Of a stretch of 52,084 bases of DNA, positions 1-8,637 are shown piece after piece. The translations under genes were made by a program, and so were the position numbers. The first letter of the stretch is position 1. Each line of letters begins with the position of its first letter. Source of the DNA: a virus; IMG/VR virus record IMGVR_UViG_3300025890_000038, positions 1 to 52,084 of that record, one strand, 5' to 3'. The notes under the pieces were generated by a model. That model made no database searches. It was not told the DNA's origin and saw only the letters and a list, made by a program, of their open reading frames with translations.

Positions 1-1
1 A

Positions 2-2962
2 CCGGGAACAGGCAGTGAGTATCTGATTCGAATCACTCGGACGAAGAACTCACTGACGACCACGCCGATCGCGGACCTTGTGAAGATCGCTGCGACGACT
101 GAGTACAAGTGGGACAAGAATGGCGACGTGTCAATCAATGAACTGACATTGAATGGAGGCTACCTGATATTTAAGGACCAGGCATCAGATGCTGGTTCTC
201 CAGGTGCCGGAAACCATGAAGTCTGGGTCAGTGATGGAACCGGCAGCGGGTTCGACGGCGACCTGATGCTGAAGACCGACACCAACAAGGTCTGGAATCT
301 GTTAAAGCACGGCAGCGGGACAGCCAGCTTCCTGGGCATGGATGGCGGTGCTTATGCCAACACCTCGACGGCGATCTACTCCGTGGTGGTTGGCGGACGT
401 GAGAACGACGCCCTGGCGGAAGCGTCGTTTGTCGGCGGTGGTCGACTTAACGTCGCCAATACCGCCAATTCCGTGGTCGTCGGCGGCCAGTCCAACGTTA
501 TCAGCACCAACATCCGGGCATTCATCGGCGGCGGCTTCGGCAATACTTGTGACGCTCAGGACGGCGTCCTGGTCGGTGGCGAAACCAACACGGTGGGAAT
601 CGGGGCAGGCTGTTTCATCGGCGGTGGTAAGAACAACTCCACCGGAACGTTGGGCTACAGCGTCGTCGTTGGTGGTAACAACAACGACCTGACCGGCCAA
701 TACTGCTTCATGGGCGGCGGCCTGTCGAATCAGATGACCGCTACGTCGTACGCCACCCTGGTGGGCGGGACCGCTTGCTCCGTTGCCACAGACTACAGCT
801 TCGTGGGCGGCGGGAATGCCAACACCATTACGGCGGGCAATAGTTCTGTCATCGTCGGCGGCTCGACCAACACCAGCTCCGGGGCCAATACGTTCATTGG
901 CGGCGGTCTTTCAAACGACGCCACGTCCGACTACGACGTGATCTGCGGCGGCGACAACGGAAACATCAACGGCACCTACGGATTCATTGGGACCGGTCAC
1001 GACAACACGATCAACTCAACCAGCACCTACAACACAATCGTCAACGGCAACTCTTGCACGATCGACAGCAACGCATATAACTTCATTGGCAGCGGCTTCA
1101 ACCTGCACATCACTGCCACGAACTCCTACAACTGCATCGTCAGCGGCGAGACCAACACGATCAGCGGCACCCAGGAACACGGATTCATTGGCGGCGGTAC
1201 ACTCAACGAAATTGCCACCGGTCGGGCAGGTGTGATCTGCGGCGGTAACAACAACGACCTGTCCACCGGCAGCTACATCTTCATGGGCGGTGGGGCGAAC
1301 AACGACGCCAGCGGGACGTACTCTGTTTGCTGTGGTGGTGACAACAACTCCGTCACTGGTGGCGACTCCGTGATCTGTGGCGGGGAAGACAACGTTGTCA
1401 GTACCACCAACTCATTCATCGGCGGCGGCTTCAACAACGAAGTCAACACCGATAACTACGGAACCATCGTGGGTGGAAACGGCAACACGGTCTCCGCGTT
1501 GTACGGGTTCATTGGAGCGGGAGCCATCAACAGCGTTACCGGTGACTACAGTGTAATTGCCGGAGGTGACACGAACTCCATCACGTCAGCCTATTCGTTT
1601 ATCGGCTCCGGCGACTTGAACGTCGTTGGTGGGTCCAGGGGATTCATTGGTGCCGGAATCCGCAATTCAATGGTCGCGGGGTCAGACGACTCCGTGATCT
1701 GCGGGGGTGAAGACAACACGATCACGACCAACCCCTCGGACCAGTGCTTCATTGGTGGCGGCACAACCAACTCGATCACCGCAGGACTCTACAACGTCAT
1801 TGTTGGTGGGAATGGGAACCTGTCAGACAACGGCTCCGGGTGTTTCATCGGCGGCGGATACACAAACAACACTTCATCCAACTGGAGCTGCGTTCTCGGG
1901 GGTCAGAATAACGACGCGACCAGCAACCACGCATCAGTGGGCGGTGGTGAACTCAACGTCGCCAGTGGTGACGGAAGTCACATCGGCGGCGGCCACTCCA
2001 ACCTGGCCAGTGCTACTGACTCCACGGTGGGCGGTGGACTCAGCAACCAGGCCACTGACCTCTACACGGTTGTCTGTGGCGGTTCGACCAACGTGGCGTC
2101 AACAGACCACGCTTCAATCTGCGGTGGCGAAGGTAACACCGCAACGGGTGACGGATCGCATGTCGGCGGCGGCCACACCAACGCGGTCAAGGGCGTCGAC
2201 AGCTTCATTGGTGCCGGACTCACGAACACGATGGCCGGTGGTAATAATTATTCGGTCATCGCTGGCGGTGAGCTTAACAATATCGGCTTACTGGGGTTGT
2301 ACGTCACCATCGGCGGCGGTAACAACAACAGCACCTCGGCCAGTGCGGACTATGTCACCATTGCCGGTGGACGGGACAATGTCGGCGGCACGACATCGTC
2401 TCACTTCTATGCGACAGTCGGTGGTGGGTACAACAACTCGGTAGAAGCCAGGTCCGCCACAATTCCTGGCGGTGAGGACAACACGGCTGGTGGCGATTAC
2501 TCGATGGTTTCCGGCTATGGTGGAATCTCCACCCAGAAGTCCGAGCTGGTCATGGGCCGGACACCGCGAGCGGCCAACGGTGACTGCCAGACGAGAATCC
2601 TAACCCTGGGCATCACGACCACCAGTGCCACTTCAGCCAACCTGTCAGACGACGGGGCAACGGACACTGGCGGTTCCATCTATGTTCCACTCAACACCAC
2701 CATGAGTGTTAAAGGTCATGTCATCGCCAGGAAGTCAGATGGCACGGTCTCCGCTCGCTGGTCGGTGGATGCCCTGGCACATCGGGGAGCAAGTGGCAAC
2801 GCAATCATCGACGGACAGACAGTCACTGAAGACTTCGGCCTGACGTCCGGCTACTCTGTCGCCTTCACTGCCGGTTCTGGCGGGTTCAAGCTGACCGCTA
2901 CAGGTGCGGCCAGTACAACCCTTTATTGGGGTTCCACGTTATCAATCATCGAAGTTGCTTAG
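2..2962 (+). CDS. Beta-roll repeat tail-fibre/adhesin protein, 5' end outside window
   Basis: The reading frame is open from the first bases, so the gene begins upstream of the window; the GTG at position 80 is only the first possible internal start. About 850 visible residues consist of several dozen repeats of roughly 20-23 residues with alternating cores of the type (V/I)VGG..N and FIGGG..N separated by Ser/Thr/Gly/Asn-rich turns. Such repeats resemble the head repeats of trimeric adhesins and phage fibres and should form a left-handed beta-roll. The last 130 residues are non-repetitive and end in a compact domain (TATGAAST is its landmark), probably a trimerisation or receptor-binding tip. 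No membrane segment or signal is visible. It is followed by a second fibre gene, so host recognition is the likely role; an exported adhesin is the alternative. Confidence 0.8.
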   Translation, partial: PGTGSEYLIRITRTKNSLTTTPIADLVKIAATTEYKWDKNGDVSINELTLNGGYLIFKDQASDAGSPGAGNHEVWVSDGTGSGFDGDLMLKTDTNKVWNLLKHGSGTASFLGMDGGAYANTSTAIYSVVVGGRENDALAEASFVGGGRLNVANTANSVVVGGQSNVISTNIRAFIGGGFGNTCDAQDGVLVGGETNTVGIGAGCFIGGGKNNSTGTLGYSVVVGGNNNDLTGQYCFMGGGLSNQMTATSYATLVGGTACSVATDYSFVGGGNANTITAGNSSVIVGGSTNTSSGANTFIGGGLSNDATSDYDVICGGDNGNINGTYGFIGTGHDNTINSTSTYNTIVNGNSCTIDSNAYNFIGSGFNLHITATNSYNCIVSGETNTISGTQEHGFIGGGTLNEIATGRAGVICGGNNNDLSTGSYIFMGGGANNDASGTYSVCCGGDNNSVTGGDSVICGGEDNVVSTTNSFIGGGFNNEVNTDNYGTIVGGNGNTVSALYGFIGAGAINSVTGDYSVIAGGDTNSITSAYSFIGSGDLNVVGGSRGFIGAGIRNSMVAGSDDSVICGGEDNTITTNPSDQCFIGGGTTNSITAGLYNVIVGGNGNLSDNGSGCFIGGGYTNNTSSNWSCVLGGQNNDATSNHASVGGGELNVASGDGSHIGGGHSNLASATDSTVGGGLSNQATDLYTVVCGGSTNVASTDHASICGGEGNTATGDGSHVGGGHTNAVKGVDSFIGAGLTNTMAGGNNYSVIAGGELNNIGLLGLYVTIGGGNNNSTSASADYVTIAGGRDNVGGTTSSHFYATVGGGYNNSVEARSATIPGGEDNTAGGDYSMVSGYGGISTQKSELVMGRTPRAANGDCQTRILTLGITTTSATSANLSDDGATDTGGSIYVPLNTTMSVKGHVIARKSDGTVSARWSVDALAHRGASGNAIIDGQTVTEDFGLTSGYSVAFTAGSGGFKLTATGAASTTLYWGSTLSIIEVA

Positions 2963-3021
2963 AAAGTAGTACATGAAATCACTAGTCTGACCCAGAGGGT
3001 GGTTGTGTGTGGGCAGGCGGC

Positions 3022-3069
3022 TCAGGGGGAGCTAAACTGAATGTGACTGGAGCAGCCTCAACAACAATC
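3022..3069 (+). pseudogene. Remnant of a duplicated fibre C-terminus
   Basis: Translated in the frame of the next gene, this stretch reads SGGAKLNVTGAASTT, nearly matching SGGFKLTATGAASTT near the end of the preceding fibre protein. It lies between that gene's stop and the next gene's ribosome binding site. It therefore looks like the stump of a second, deleted copy of the fibre tip, left by duplication or by recombination between fibre genes. It could be translated only from a GTG at 3007 that lacks a convincing ribosome binding site. Confidence 0.6.
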
Positions 3070-3084
3070 AAAAGGAACACACAG

Positions 3085-3363
3085 GTGTCTAAGAAACTCA
3101 CACTGGAACACGCCGACGACGAATTCTTTGCCAAAGCAATGTCGGCACTCGCCTCACAGACTGGCGTTGCTGCCGACGCCTCTGACGAAGACAAGCAGGC
3201 TGCGGCGGAAGTTCAGATTCGAGGCTTCCTTCGTGAAGCCGTGAAGCAGGATGAGATGAGAAAGTTCGAAGCAGCTAAGCGTGTCGAGCGCAAAGAGCTT
3301 TCCAAAACTCTCGACACGACACTTGACGAACAGGCTGCTCTTTTGACGGTCACTATTGAGTAA
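3085..3363 (+). CDS. Small charged protein between two fibre genes
   Basis: 92 residues, starting at GTG 3085 behind AAAGGAAC at 3071. I rejected the in-frame GTG at 3007 because the extra N-terminus only encodes the fibre-tip remnant. The protein is highly charged and predicted to be helical, with a Lys/Glu/Arg-rich second half (residues 45-80) and no signal peptide or membrane segment. Its place between two fibre genes, 11 bp before the second, suggests a fibre assembly factor, connector or chaperone, but I recognise no family. Confidence 0.6.
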   Translation: MSKKLTLEHADDEFFAKAMSALASQTGVAADASDEDKQAAAEVQIRGFLREAVKQDEMRKFEAAKRVERKELSKTLDTTLDEQAALLTVTIE

Positions 3364-3374
3364 GGATTCGGACA

Positions 3375-5462
3375 ATGGTTCAGACATGGGTCGAGACAGA
3401 CGAAACGGCTGAAGGCGATACCGTTAAGACGGGACTCATCAACACCGAGGACAAGCATGACACTCAACAGTCCTGCTGGTCAGGCTCTACTGCGCCGTCA
3501 GACTCTTTGACAGTCATCGGTCAATTGTGGGCAGACACTTCCAGCACTCCAGTACTAAAGTTCCTGGAGTCAAAGTCTCCGGACGTCTGGAAGATTGTCG
3601 TGACACAGGGTGACGCACAAGTCAATCCTGCAACTCTTGCCACCGATGCTGTCGAGACAGCGAAGATCGATGACCTTGCAGTCACCACAGCAAAGATCGC
3701 GCTGCTGGGAGTCGACACGGCTCAGCTTGCTGCTGACGCTGTCGAGACGGCGAAGATCGATGACCTTGCAGTCACCACGGCAAAGATCGCACTGCTGGGC
3801 GTTGACACAGCTCAGCTTGCGGCCTCTGCAGTTGAAGCTGCGAAGATCGCCACCAGTGCCGTCGAGACCGATAAGATTAACGCTCTCGCTGTCACCGAGG
3901 CGAAGATTGGAGCAGCCGCCGTCACCGAAGCCAAGCTCGGCACAGACGCTGTCACGACGGCTAAGATTGCTGACCAAAATGTGACGGCAGCGAAGATGAA
4001 GGCTACAGGTTCAGATCCCTTTGTCTTCGGCAAGCGGAGTACAGACTCGGTTCCTGTTGAAGTGCCGTTGTCGGAAGTGCAGGGAGATGCCGGTCGTTAT
4101 GTGACGGCTCTTCCGAACAGCATCTCCAAAGGTGCTCACACGATGGCGGTACTGACGATCGACGATGAAATCTGGACCATCGGATCATGCACGCACGGCT
4201 CACCTCAAATCGCTTCTGGGCGAGCGGACAACTACAACTGGACTCCGGTCATCTTCGATGCTCCGCGAGGCACGATTGACAAGTTCTACCTGAGTTCTCA
4301 CTCAGGCTTCGCCATCGACTCCAACGGAGATGTCTGGGCATGGGGCGGCAACGCTAATGGTCAGCTCGGACTCGGCGACCTGGTGCGAAGAAACGTCGCG
4401 ACTCAGATCACTGCTTTGAGTGGAGTCAATGTCGACGAAGTGATTGTTGCTGACTTTGGGCACGGTGATCAGGACAGCACCTTCTTCATCACTGACACAG
4501 GAGCAGTCTGGTGCTGCGGCTACAATCTCTATGGTCAGCTCGGAATGGGAGACACTACTCAACGCAGCACAGCTACCCTCAACACGTCACTGACCAGCAT
4601 CGAGCAAATCTCTTACAGCAACTCGGGACGAGGGCACTGCATCTCGCGAGACACTTCAGGAGCAGTCAAGACCTGGGGGTACAACGGTCACGGTCAGCTT
4701 GGAGACGGCACCACGACTAACCAGGACACTCCTACCACAGTAGGAGCGCTGACCGGCGTGGATTTCGTCAAGGCAATTGCTCAGGAATGGTCGACGGGTT
4801 CCCGCACACATGCTGTGGACGGAGCCACAATGGACAGTGCAGGCTACAACGCCCACGGCTGCCTGGGCGACACGACCACGACACAGCGCACCACCTTTGT
4901 GGCTGCAACGATCGGAGGAAGTCCTGCAGACATCGTGGACATTCAGGGTAGTGAAGGATTTCAGAACGGAATCCTTCGAGACAGTGCAGGAGACCTGTAT
5001 TCCGCAGGGCACAACACCCACGGAACACTTGGACTGGGAGACACTGCAGTGCATTCAGCTTCCGGGTACGAAGCTGTCACAATGCCTTCCACGACTGCAG
5101 TAAAGCACTTCATCTACAACGGCATCAGCGGAAATGCAACTGCCATGTTCCTCGGAGCAGACGGCGAACTGTACGCTACAGGATACAACCTCGATGGCTC
5201 CCTGGGACAAGGAACCGTGACCGCGCTGTCCAGCTTTACACAGGTTATTCGATTTGGTTCTGAGACTTTGACGGACCTCATCATTGCAGGCGGACACCCA
5301 ACTCTCGGAGCAGGCAGCGAGTCGGCAGCCTTCGCGATCGACGCCAGCGGCACCTTGTATGCGGTCGGAAATCTCGGCGACCTGGGCATCGGATTGCCCA
5401 TTAGCGACCTGGGCAATCCTGACCGATCTCACTGGTTTATGGTCCCTGTTCCTGTGATTTAA
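3375..5462 (+). CDS. Tail-fibre protein with RCC1-type beta-propeller
   Basis: 695 residues. The ATG follows AAGGA by 9 bp. Residues about 1-70 form an N-terminal, probably virion-attaching part. Residues 75-215 are a regular series of 11-12-residue repeats of the type AVxTAKIxxLAVTTAKI, a fibrous pattern common in phage tail shafts. Residues about 240-690 contain RCC1 propeller repeats with signatures such as WAWGGNANGQLGLGD, WCCGYNLYGQLGMGD and TWGYNGHGQLGDGT. RCC1 propellers usually bind proteins or lipids, so as the distal domain of a fibre this is a plausible receptor-binding head. Two nearly identical 75-bp DNA blocks within 3640-3830 are a likely site of repeat expansion. The gene ends just before the fibre-operon terminator. 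Confidence 0.85.
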   Translation: MVQTWVETDETAEGDTVKTGLINTEDKHDTQQSCWSGSTAPSDSLTVIGQLWADTSSTPVLKFLESKSPDVWKIVVTQGDAQVNPATLATDAVETAKIDDLAVTTAKIALLGVDTAQLAADAVETAKIDDLAVTTAKIALLGVDTAQLAASAVEAAKIATSAVETDKINALAVTEAKIGAAAVTEAKLGTDAVTTAKIADQNVTAAKMKATGSDPFVFGKRSTDSVPVEVPLSEVQGDAGRYVTALPNSISKGAHTMAVLTIDDEIWTIGSCTHGSPQIASGRADNYNWTPVIFDAPRGTIDKFYLSSHSGFAIDSNGDVWAWGGNANGQLGLGDLVRRNVATQITALSGVNVDEVIVADFGHGDQDSTFFITDTGAVWCCGYNLYGQLGMGDTTQRSTATLNTSLTSIEQISYSNSGRGHCISRDTSGAVKTWGYNGHGQLGDGTTTNQDTPTTVGALTGVDFVKAIAQEWSTGSRTHAVDGATMDSAGYNAHGCLGDTTTTQRTTFVAATIGGSPADIVDIQGSEGFQNGILRDSAGDLYSAGHNTHGTLGLGDTAVHSASGYEAVTMPSTTAVKHFIYNGISGNATAMFLGADGELYATGYNLDGSLGQGTVTALSSFTQVIRFGSETLTDLIIAGGHPTLGAGSESAAFAIDASGTLYAVGNLGDLGIGLPISDLGNPDRSHWFMVPVPVI

Positions 5463-5588
5463 TGGTGGTTACCCACATTTCACAAACTTGTGACACTGAA
5501 CTTTTATATTGTGCTCGGTACTCAGAAGCCCTGTGACTGAAAGAAGTTGCGTCAGAATGAGGGATGTGGCGGAAACCCGACGTAGACG

Positions 5589-5624
5589 CGCAAGCCCAGA
5601 AGGGTGAGGGGCTTGCGTTTTTTT
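5589..5624 (+). terminator. Rho-independent terminator of the fibre operon
   Basis: Perfect 9-bp stem (CGCAAGCCC with GGGCTTGCG), an 11-nt loop and seven T residues, about 125 bp after the RCC1 fibre gene. The sequence just before it (5530-5588) encodes nothing and could be the body of a small RNA that uses the same terminator, but I see no convincing promoter for one. Confidence 0.9.
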
Positions 5625-5639
5625 CTGCAGCAAATGACT

Positions 5640-5881
5640 GTTTTCCAAGTCGCTGCATAATATGCGTTTTTTGACTTGCATTTTTCTTTATTCTCTATTC
5701 TTTAATATAAGGTAGTTCATTTACTCTAACCCTTAGGGCCAGAAGAGGTTACAGGGACCGCTACGATATGATTGAACAGGGGATGTACCGACCTGTAAAA
5801 ATGAACATCTAAAAGCCGTGGTTGAGTATAGGGCCACGGATCAGTAAGGTGTCCGGCAACCCTCACAAAAGGAACAGCCAG
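5640..5881 (+). promoter_or_regulatory. Early promoter/leader region before the helicase operon
   Basis: An AT-rich segment (5665-5715) contains TTGACT at 5669 and several TAAT/TATT hexamers, so a sigma70-like promoter is likely although I cannot fix the -10. It is followed by the operator TAGGGCCAGA (5734-5743), a GGGACCGCTACGAT element (5754-5767) that recurs at 50232, a 14-codon open frame (5768-5812) that could be a leader peptide, a hairpin CCGTGG/CCACGG enclosing a second operator (5829-5838), and the recurrent TCAGTAAGGTG (5841-5851). This dense leader suggests regulated early transcription. Confidence 0.55.
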
Positions 5882-7462
5882 ATGCCCAGAGAAGAATTCC
5901 GTTTCGCTACTGATCCGCTGTCGCACCAGGAGTCGTACTTCGGTCGCATCCGCAGCAGAGAGTTGTTTGAGAACAACTGGGAGCAGGGACTTGGAAAGTC
6001 GAAAGCCTGCATCGACGAAGCGGCATGGCTCTACAGCAAAGGGGAGATTGACGGCATCCTGGTTCTCGCGCCCAACGGCGTTCATGCGAACTGGATCGAC
6101 GATGAGTTCCCGAAGCATCTGCACGAGTCGGTGGAACATACGACTCACACCTACTACTCGCAGAAGGCGAAAACGCAGAAGGCGAAGAAGGCGTTGCAAG
6201 CCTGCATTGATGCTAAGGGACTCGCTGTACTGGTCATGTCTTATGACGGAATAATGACTGACGGCGGACACAAGGCAGCGAAGGCATTTCTGACGAAGCG
6301 GCATGCGTACTACGTCTGTGATGAGATCACACGCATCAAGAATCCCACTGCTCAGAGAACCAAGAGGGTACTGGCATCCGCGAAGTACGCTCCTGTTCGA
6401 CGAGGCTTGACCGGCACACCGGTCGCCAATGGTCCGTTCGATGTATACAGTCAGTTCAAGTTCATCGACCCTGACTTCTGGAAGAAGAATGGATCGTTCA
6501 ACTCCTTCGGAGAGTTCAAGAACTGCTTCGGTATCTTCAGAGACTCGACCAACCCATCAACCGGCAGACTCTTCAAGCAGGTTGTCGGATACCGATCGTT
6601 GCCTTACCTGCGATCGCTGATCAAGGGTGACATGGAGAGGCTCCTGAAGAAGGATGTGCTCGACCTGCCGGACAAGATTTATCAACGTCGCTATTACGAA
6701 ATGACTCCTACGCAGAAGCGTCTCTACGATGAGCTGGAGACAACCGCAGTTGCAGTGCATGGCGAAGACCTGATCGACGGCTCGCTGCCGATCGTTCGAT
6801 TGATTCGTCAGTACCAGGTCTTGTGTGGATACCTGCCTACTGAAGACGACAGTGGAGATAACTTCAAGCTGATCGGCGAGAAGAATCCGAGACTTGATTG
6901 TTTGTTCGACGCAATCCCTGACTACGTGGGCAAGAAGATCGTCTGGTGTAAGTGGACCAAGGACGTTGACCTGGTCATGGAGCGGGCGAAGAAGCTGAAG
7001 ATCAAAGCGGTTCGTTACGACGGCGAAGTCGAAACCTTCGATCGCAAACAGAACTTGAATGACTTCCGCAACGATGAGTCGATCGAGTTGTTTGTCACGA
7101 AGCAGTCTGTTGCTGGAGAAGGGCTGACGATCGTCGAAGCCAAGACGAACTTCTACTACACGAACGACTGGCCTTTAGGGCCACGACAACAGTCAGAAGA
7201 CCGCAGTCATCGCATCGGACAATTCGATCCAGTGACCTACGTCGACATCGTCTGCCTGAAGACGAAAGACATCGACATCGTCGAAGCATTGCAGAAGAAG
7301 ATCGAAATCAGCGACGTGATCCTGGGCGATGAATCGAAGCGATGGATAGGCAACAAGTACCTCATAGGTCAGCCTGACGAGTCGTCTCCCTTGGAAGATG
7401 CTGTGCTGACTCCAGAAGACGATGCTGAGGCGTATGCGAAATTTTTCAGGACAGATACTTGA
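5882..7462 (+). CDS. SNF2-family DEAD/DEAH-type helicase
   Basis: 526 residues from ATG 5882, chosen because AAAAGGAA sits 10 bp upstream; an upstream TTG would only add leader-encoded residues. Superfamily-2 motifs are clear: motif I as EQGLGKSK (about residue 35; SNF2 proteins usually have DEMGLGKT), motif II as CDEITRIKN (about 147; consensus DEAHRIKN), LTGTPVAN (motif III), and motif VI as EDRSHRIGQ (about 441). ATP-dependent DNA translocation in phage replication or recombination is the expected role, as in other phages carrying SNF2-like helicases beside a family-A polymerase. An operator-like TAGGGCCACG lies inside the gene at 7176. Confidence 0.9.
   Translation: MPREEFRFATDPLSHQESYFGRIRSRELFENNWEQGLGKSKACIDEAAWLYSKGEIDGILVLAPNGVHANWIDDEFPKHLHESVEHTTHTYYSQKAKTQKAKKALQACIDAKGLAVLVMSYDGIMTDGGHKAAKAFLTKRHAYYVCDEITRIKNPTAQRTKRVLASAKYAPVRRGLTGTPVANGPFDVYSQFKFIDPDFWKKNGSFNSFGEFKNCFGIFRDSTNPSTGRLFKQVVGYRSLPYLRSLIKGDMERLLKKDVLDLPDKIYQRRYYEMTPTQKRLYDELETTAVAVHGEDLIDGSLPIVRLIRQYQVLCGYLPTEDDSGDNFKLIGEKNPRLDCLFDAIPDYVGKKIVWCKWTKDVDLVMERAKKLKIKAVRYDGEVETFDRKQNLNDFRNDESIELFVTKQSVAGEGLTIVEAKTNFYYTNDWPLGPRQQSEDRSHRIGQFDPVTYVDIVCLKTKDIDIVEALQKKIEISDVILGDESKRWIGNKYLIGQPDESSPLEDAVLTPEDDAEAYAKFFRTDT
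7176..7185 (-). promoter_or_regulatory. Intragenic operator-like site
   Basis: TAGGGCCACG inside the helicase gene, reversed relative to the promoter-associated copies (which read GGCCCTA along +). It shares the invariant TAGGGCC core; the last three bases differ from the AGA consensus. Confidence 0.4.
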
Positions 7463-7487
7463 CTTCCGGCCCTATGCTTGTCACACT
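7459..7487 (+). promoter_or_regulatory. Possible promoter with operator before the coiled-coil gene
   Basis: TTGACT (7459-7464) overlaps the helicase stop and is followed by TCCGGCCCTA (7467-7476), the operator with one change. The -10 at the correct spacing, CACACT, is poor, so the call rests on similarity to the other promoter/operator units and on the 50-bp distance to the next start codon. Confidence 0.4.
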
Positions 7488-7536
7488 CCGACCTTCGAGC
7501 ACAGCCAGCAGTTTCCACACACAGGAGTTCCCACTC

Positions 7537-8142
7537 ATGCCAGAGACCGTAATCCCGAATTACGATGACTTCATTGAAGCACCTGCTCCGCTTCCTGAAG
7601 ATAAAGCGTCTCGCGTCAACGCGCTGGTTCAGCGACAGTTGATGCTGGAGAGAAAACATGCCGAAGCAGAAGAGCTGCTGAAGAAGGTCAAAAAAGAATT
7701 GGAGTCTGTATCAGACCAGGCCCTACCTGATCTGATGGACGACCTCGGCATTTCTGAATTGAAGTTGACCGGAGGATCGGTGATCAAGATTGACACCACG
7801 ATTCGCGCCAGCCTTGGTCGAACGAAAGACCCAGAGAAGGCTGAGCAGGCGATTGCCTGGATCATGAATAACGATCATCCGCATTTGATCAAACACACCT
7901 TGTCAATCCCTCTGACTGCAGGACAGTCGGAACTCGGAGACAAGGTGGTAGAAGAACTCGATCTGTTGAACGAGAAGCTTGCCGAAGAGAATGAAGCGTG
8001 GAGCATTTCGGTCGAGGATAAGACCGATGTGAATGCCAACACGCTGGCAGCTTTTGTCCGAGGTGAGCTGAAGGAAGGTCGGCCAGTTCCCGAAGACCTG
8101 TTCAACGTTCATAGGGCCAGAAAGGCTAAGATTAAAGTATAG
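7537..8142 (+). CDS. Conserved phage coiled-coil protein of the replication region
   Basis: 201 residues from ATG 7537 behind ACAGGAG. A leader GGAGTTCCCAC very like this one precedes the gene at 9612. Residues 30-60 are a heptad-rich helix (LVQRQLMLERKHAEAEELLKK), followed by a mixed alpha/beta region and a conserved-looking basic C-terminus (HRARKAKIKV). It resembles uncharacterised phage proteins often found beside SNF2 helicases and PolA, but I cannot assign a function. TAGGGCCAGA occurs in the last codons (8112-8121), so the operator sequence also encodes part of the C-terminus. Confidence 0.75.
   Translation: MPETVIPNYDDFIEAPAPLPEDKASRVNALVQRQLMLERKHAEAEELLKKVKKELESVSDQALPDLMDDLGISELKLTGGSVIKIDTTIRASLGRTKDPEKAEQAIAWIMNNDHPHLIKHTLSIPLTAGQSELGDKVVEELDLLNEKLAEENEAWSISVEDKTDVNANTLAAFVRGELKEGRPVPEDLFNVHRARKAKIKV
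8112..8121 (-). promoter_or_regulatory. Full-consensus operator in a gene's 3' end
   Basis: Exact TAGGGCCAGA within the last codons of the coiled-coil gene, with no recognisable promoter around it and the opposite orientation to promoter copies: a stoperator-like placement. Confidence 0.5.
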
Positions 8143-8149
8143 AGGCGAT

Positions 8150-8245
8150 CTCCCATCGTTGGGGTGATTCCCATGTGTGTCAGTAAGGTGCGGAACTCTT
8201 CCTACGACACATCTTCATGTTCCAACGAGAAGCGATGAGGGAAGA
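8150..8245 (+). ncRNA. Possible structured leader containing TCAGTAAGGTG
   Basis: Non-coding stretch between a stop codon and a terminator. Segments can pair across it: CGTTGG with CCAACG, and a GTGTGTC/GACACAT helix. The 11-mer TCAGTAAGGTG at 8180-8190 also occurs at 5841 and 19349. Suggestive only; the fold is not unique. Confidence 0.25.
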
Positions 8246-8247
8246 CA

Positions 8248-8312
8248 CAACACCAGTCAGCCAGTGGATTGATCTGGCCCGACATGAATCTGGCTGGCTG
8301 GTGTTGATTTTT
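8248..8312 (+). terminator. Long-stem terminator
   Basis: A 17-bp stem (8248-8264 with 8290-8306, one G-T pair) is followed by ATTTTT. It separates the first replication transcript from the tRNA-like element and the gene at 8638. Confidence 0.8.
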
Positions 8313-8448
8313 ATAAAGGAGAATCCTGCAGTCCGACTGAGATATCATGGAAGGGCGATGGGTAAACACAATTGAGACTTCCGTGAACGTCGTACTGTAG
8401 GACCGGTAGCTTTGCTTCCCGATACTTGTGCGACAAAGTGCGGATGGA

Positions 8449-8522
8449 AATCGTAGCTGACATTGATCAAGTCAGTAGGTAGGTCGGTCCACCGACTGAG
8501 GGTTCAAATCCCTCTGCGATTA
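8449..8522 (+). ncRNA. tRNA-like cloverleaf with abnormal anticodon arm
   Basis: Exactly 74 nt. The 7-bp acceptor pairs AATCGTA (8449-8455) with TGCGATT (8515-8521; one G-T). The T arm is canonical, GAGGG-TTCAAAT-CCCTC (8498-8514). The D-arm position holds CTGAC/GTCAG closing a loop that lacks the usual GG. The anticodon position folds as GTCGG-TCCA-CCGAC, a 5-bp stem with a four-base loop, so no normal seven-base anticodon loop exists. No CCA is encoded. It may be a decayed tRNA, a tRNA mimic or a processing signal for the mRNA of the gene at 8638. The surrounding 300 bp hold nothing else I can support apart from short hairpins. Confidence 0.5.
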
Positions 8523-8637
8523 TTTGGCGTCACCTGCCCTGTGGTGAGTTTAGCGAGGCTTCGCGTTCCCAAGGTCCAACGTCGTGAGCCAGGGAAAGTA
8601 AAATCACGACACCAATTTCTTTCGGAGAGTTAGAGTT

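Noticed and set aside
302-2444. Long frames in other phases across the fibre gene
   Set aside because: They mirror the repeat periodicity of the real frame and have biased Thr/Arg/Ser composition without start signals.
3640-3830. Possible variable repeat or template of a diversity-generating retroelement
   Set aside because: The duplicated blocks encode shaft repeats and there is no reverse transcriptase or adenine-specific variation in the window.
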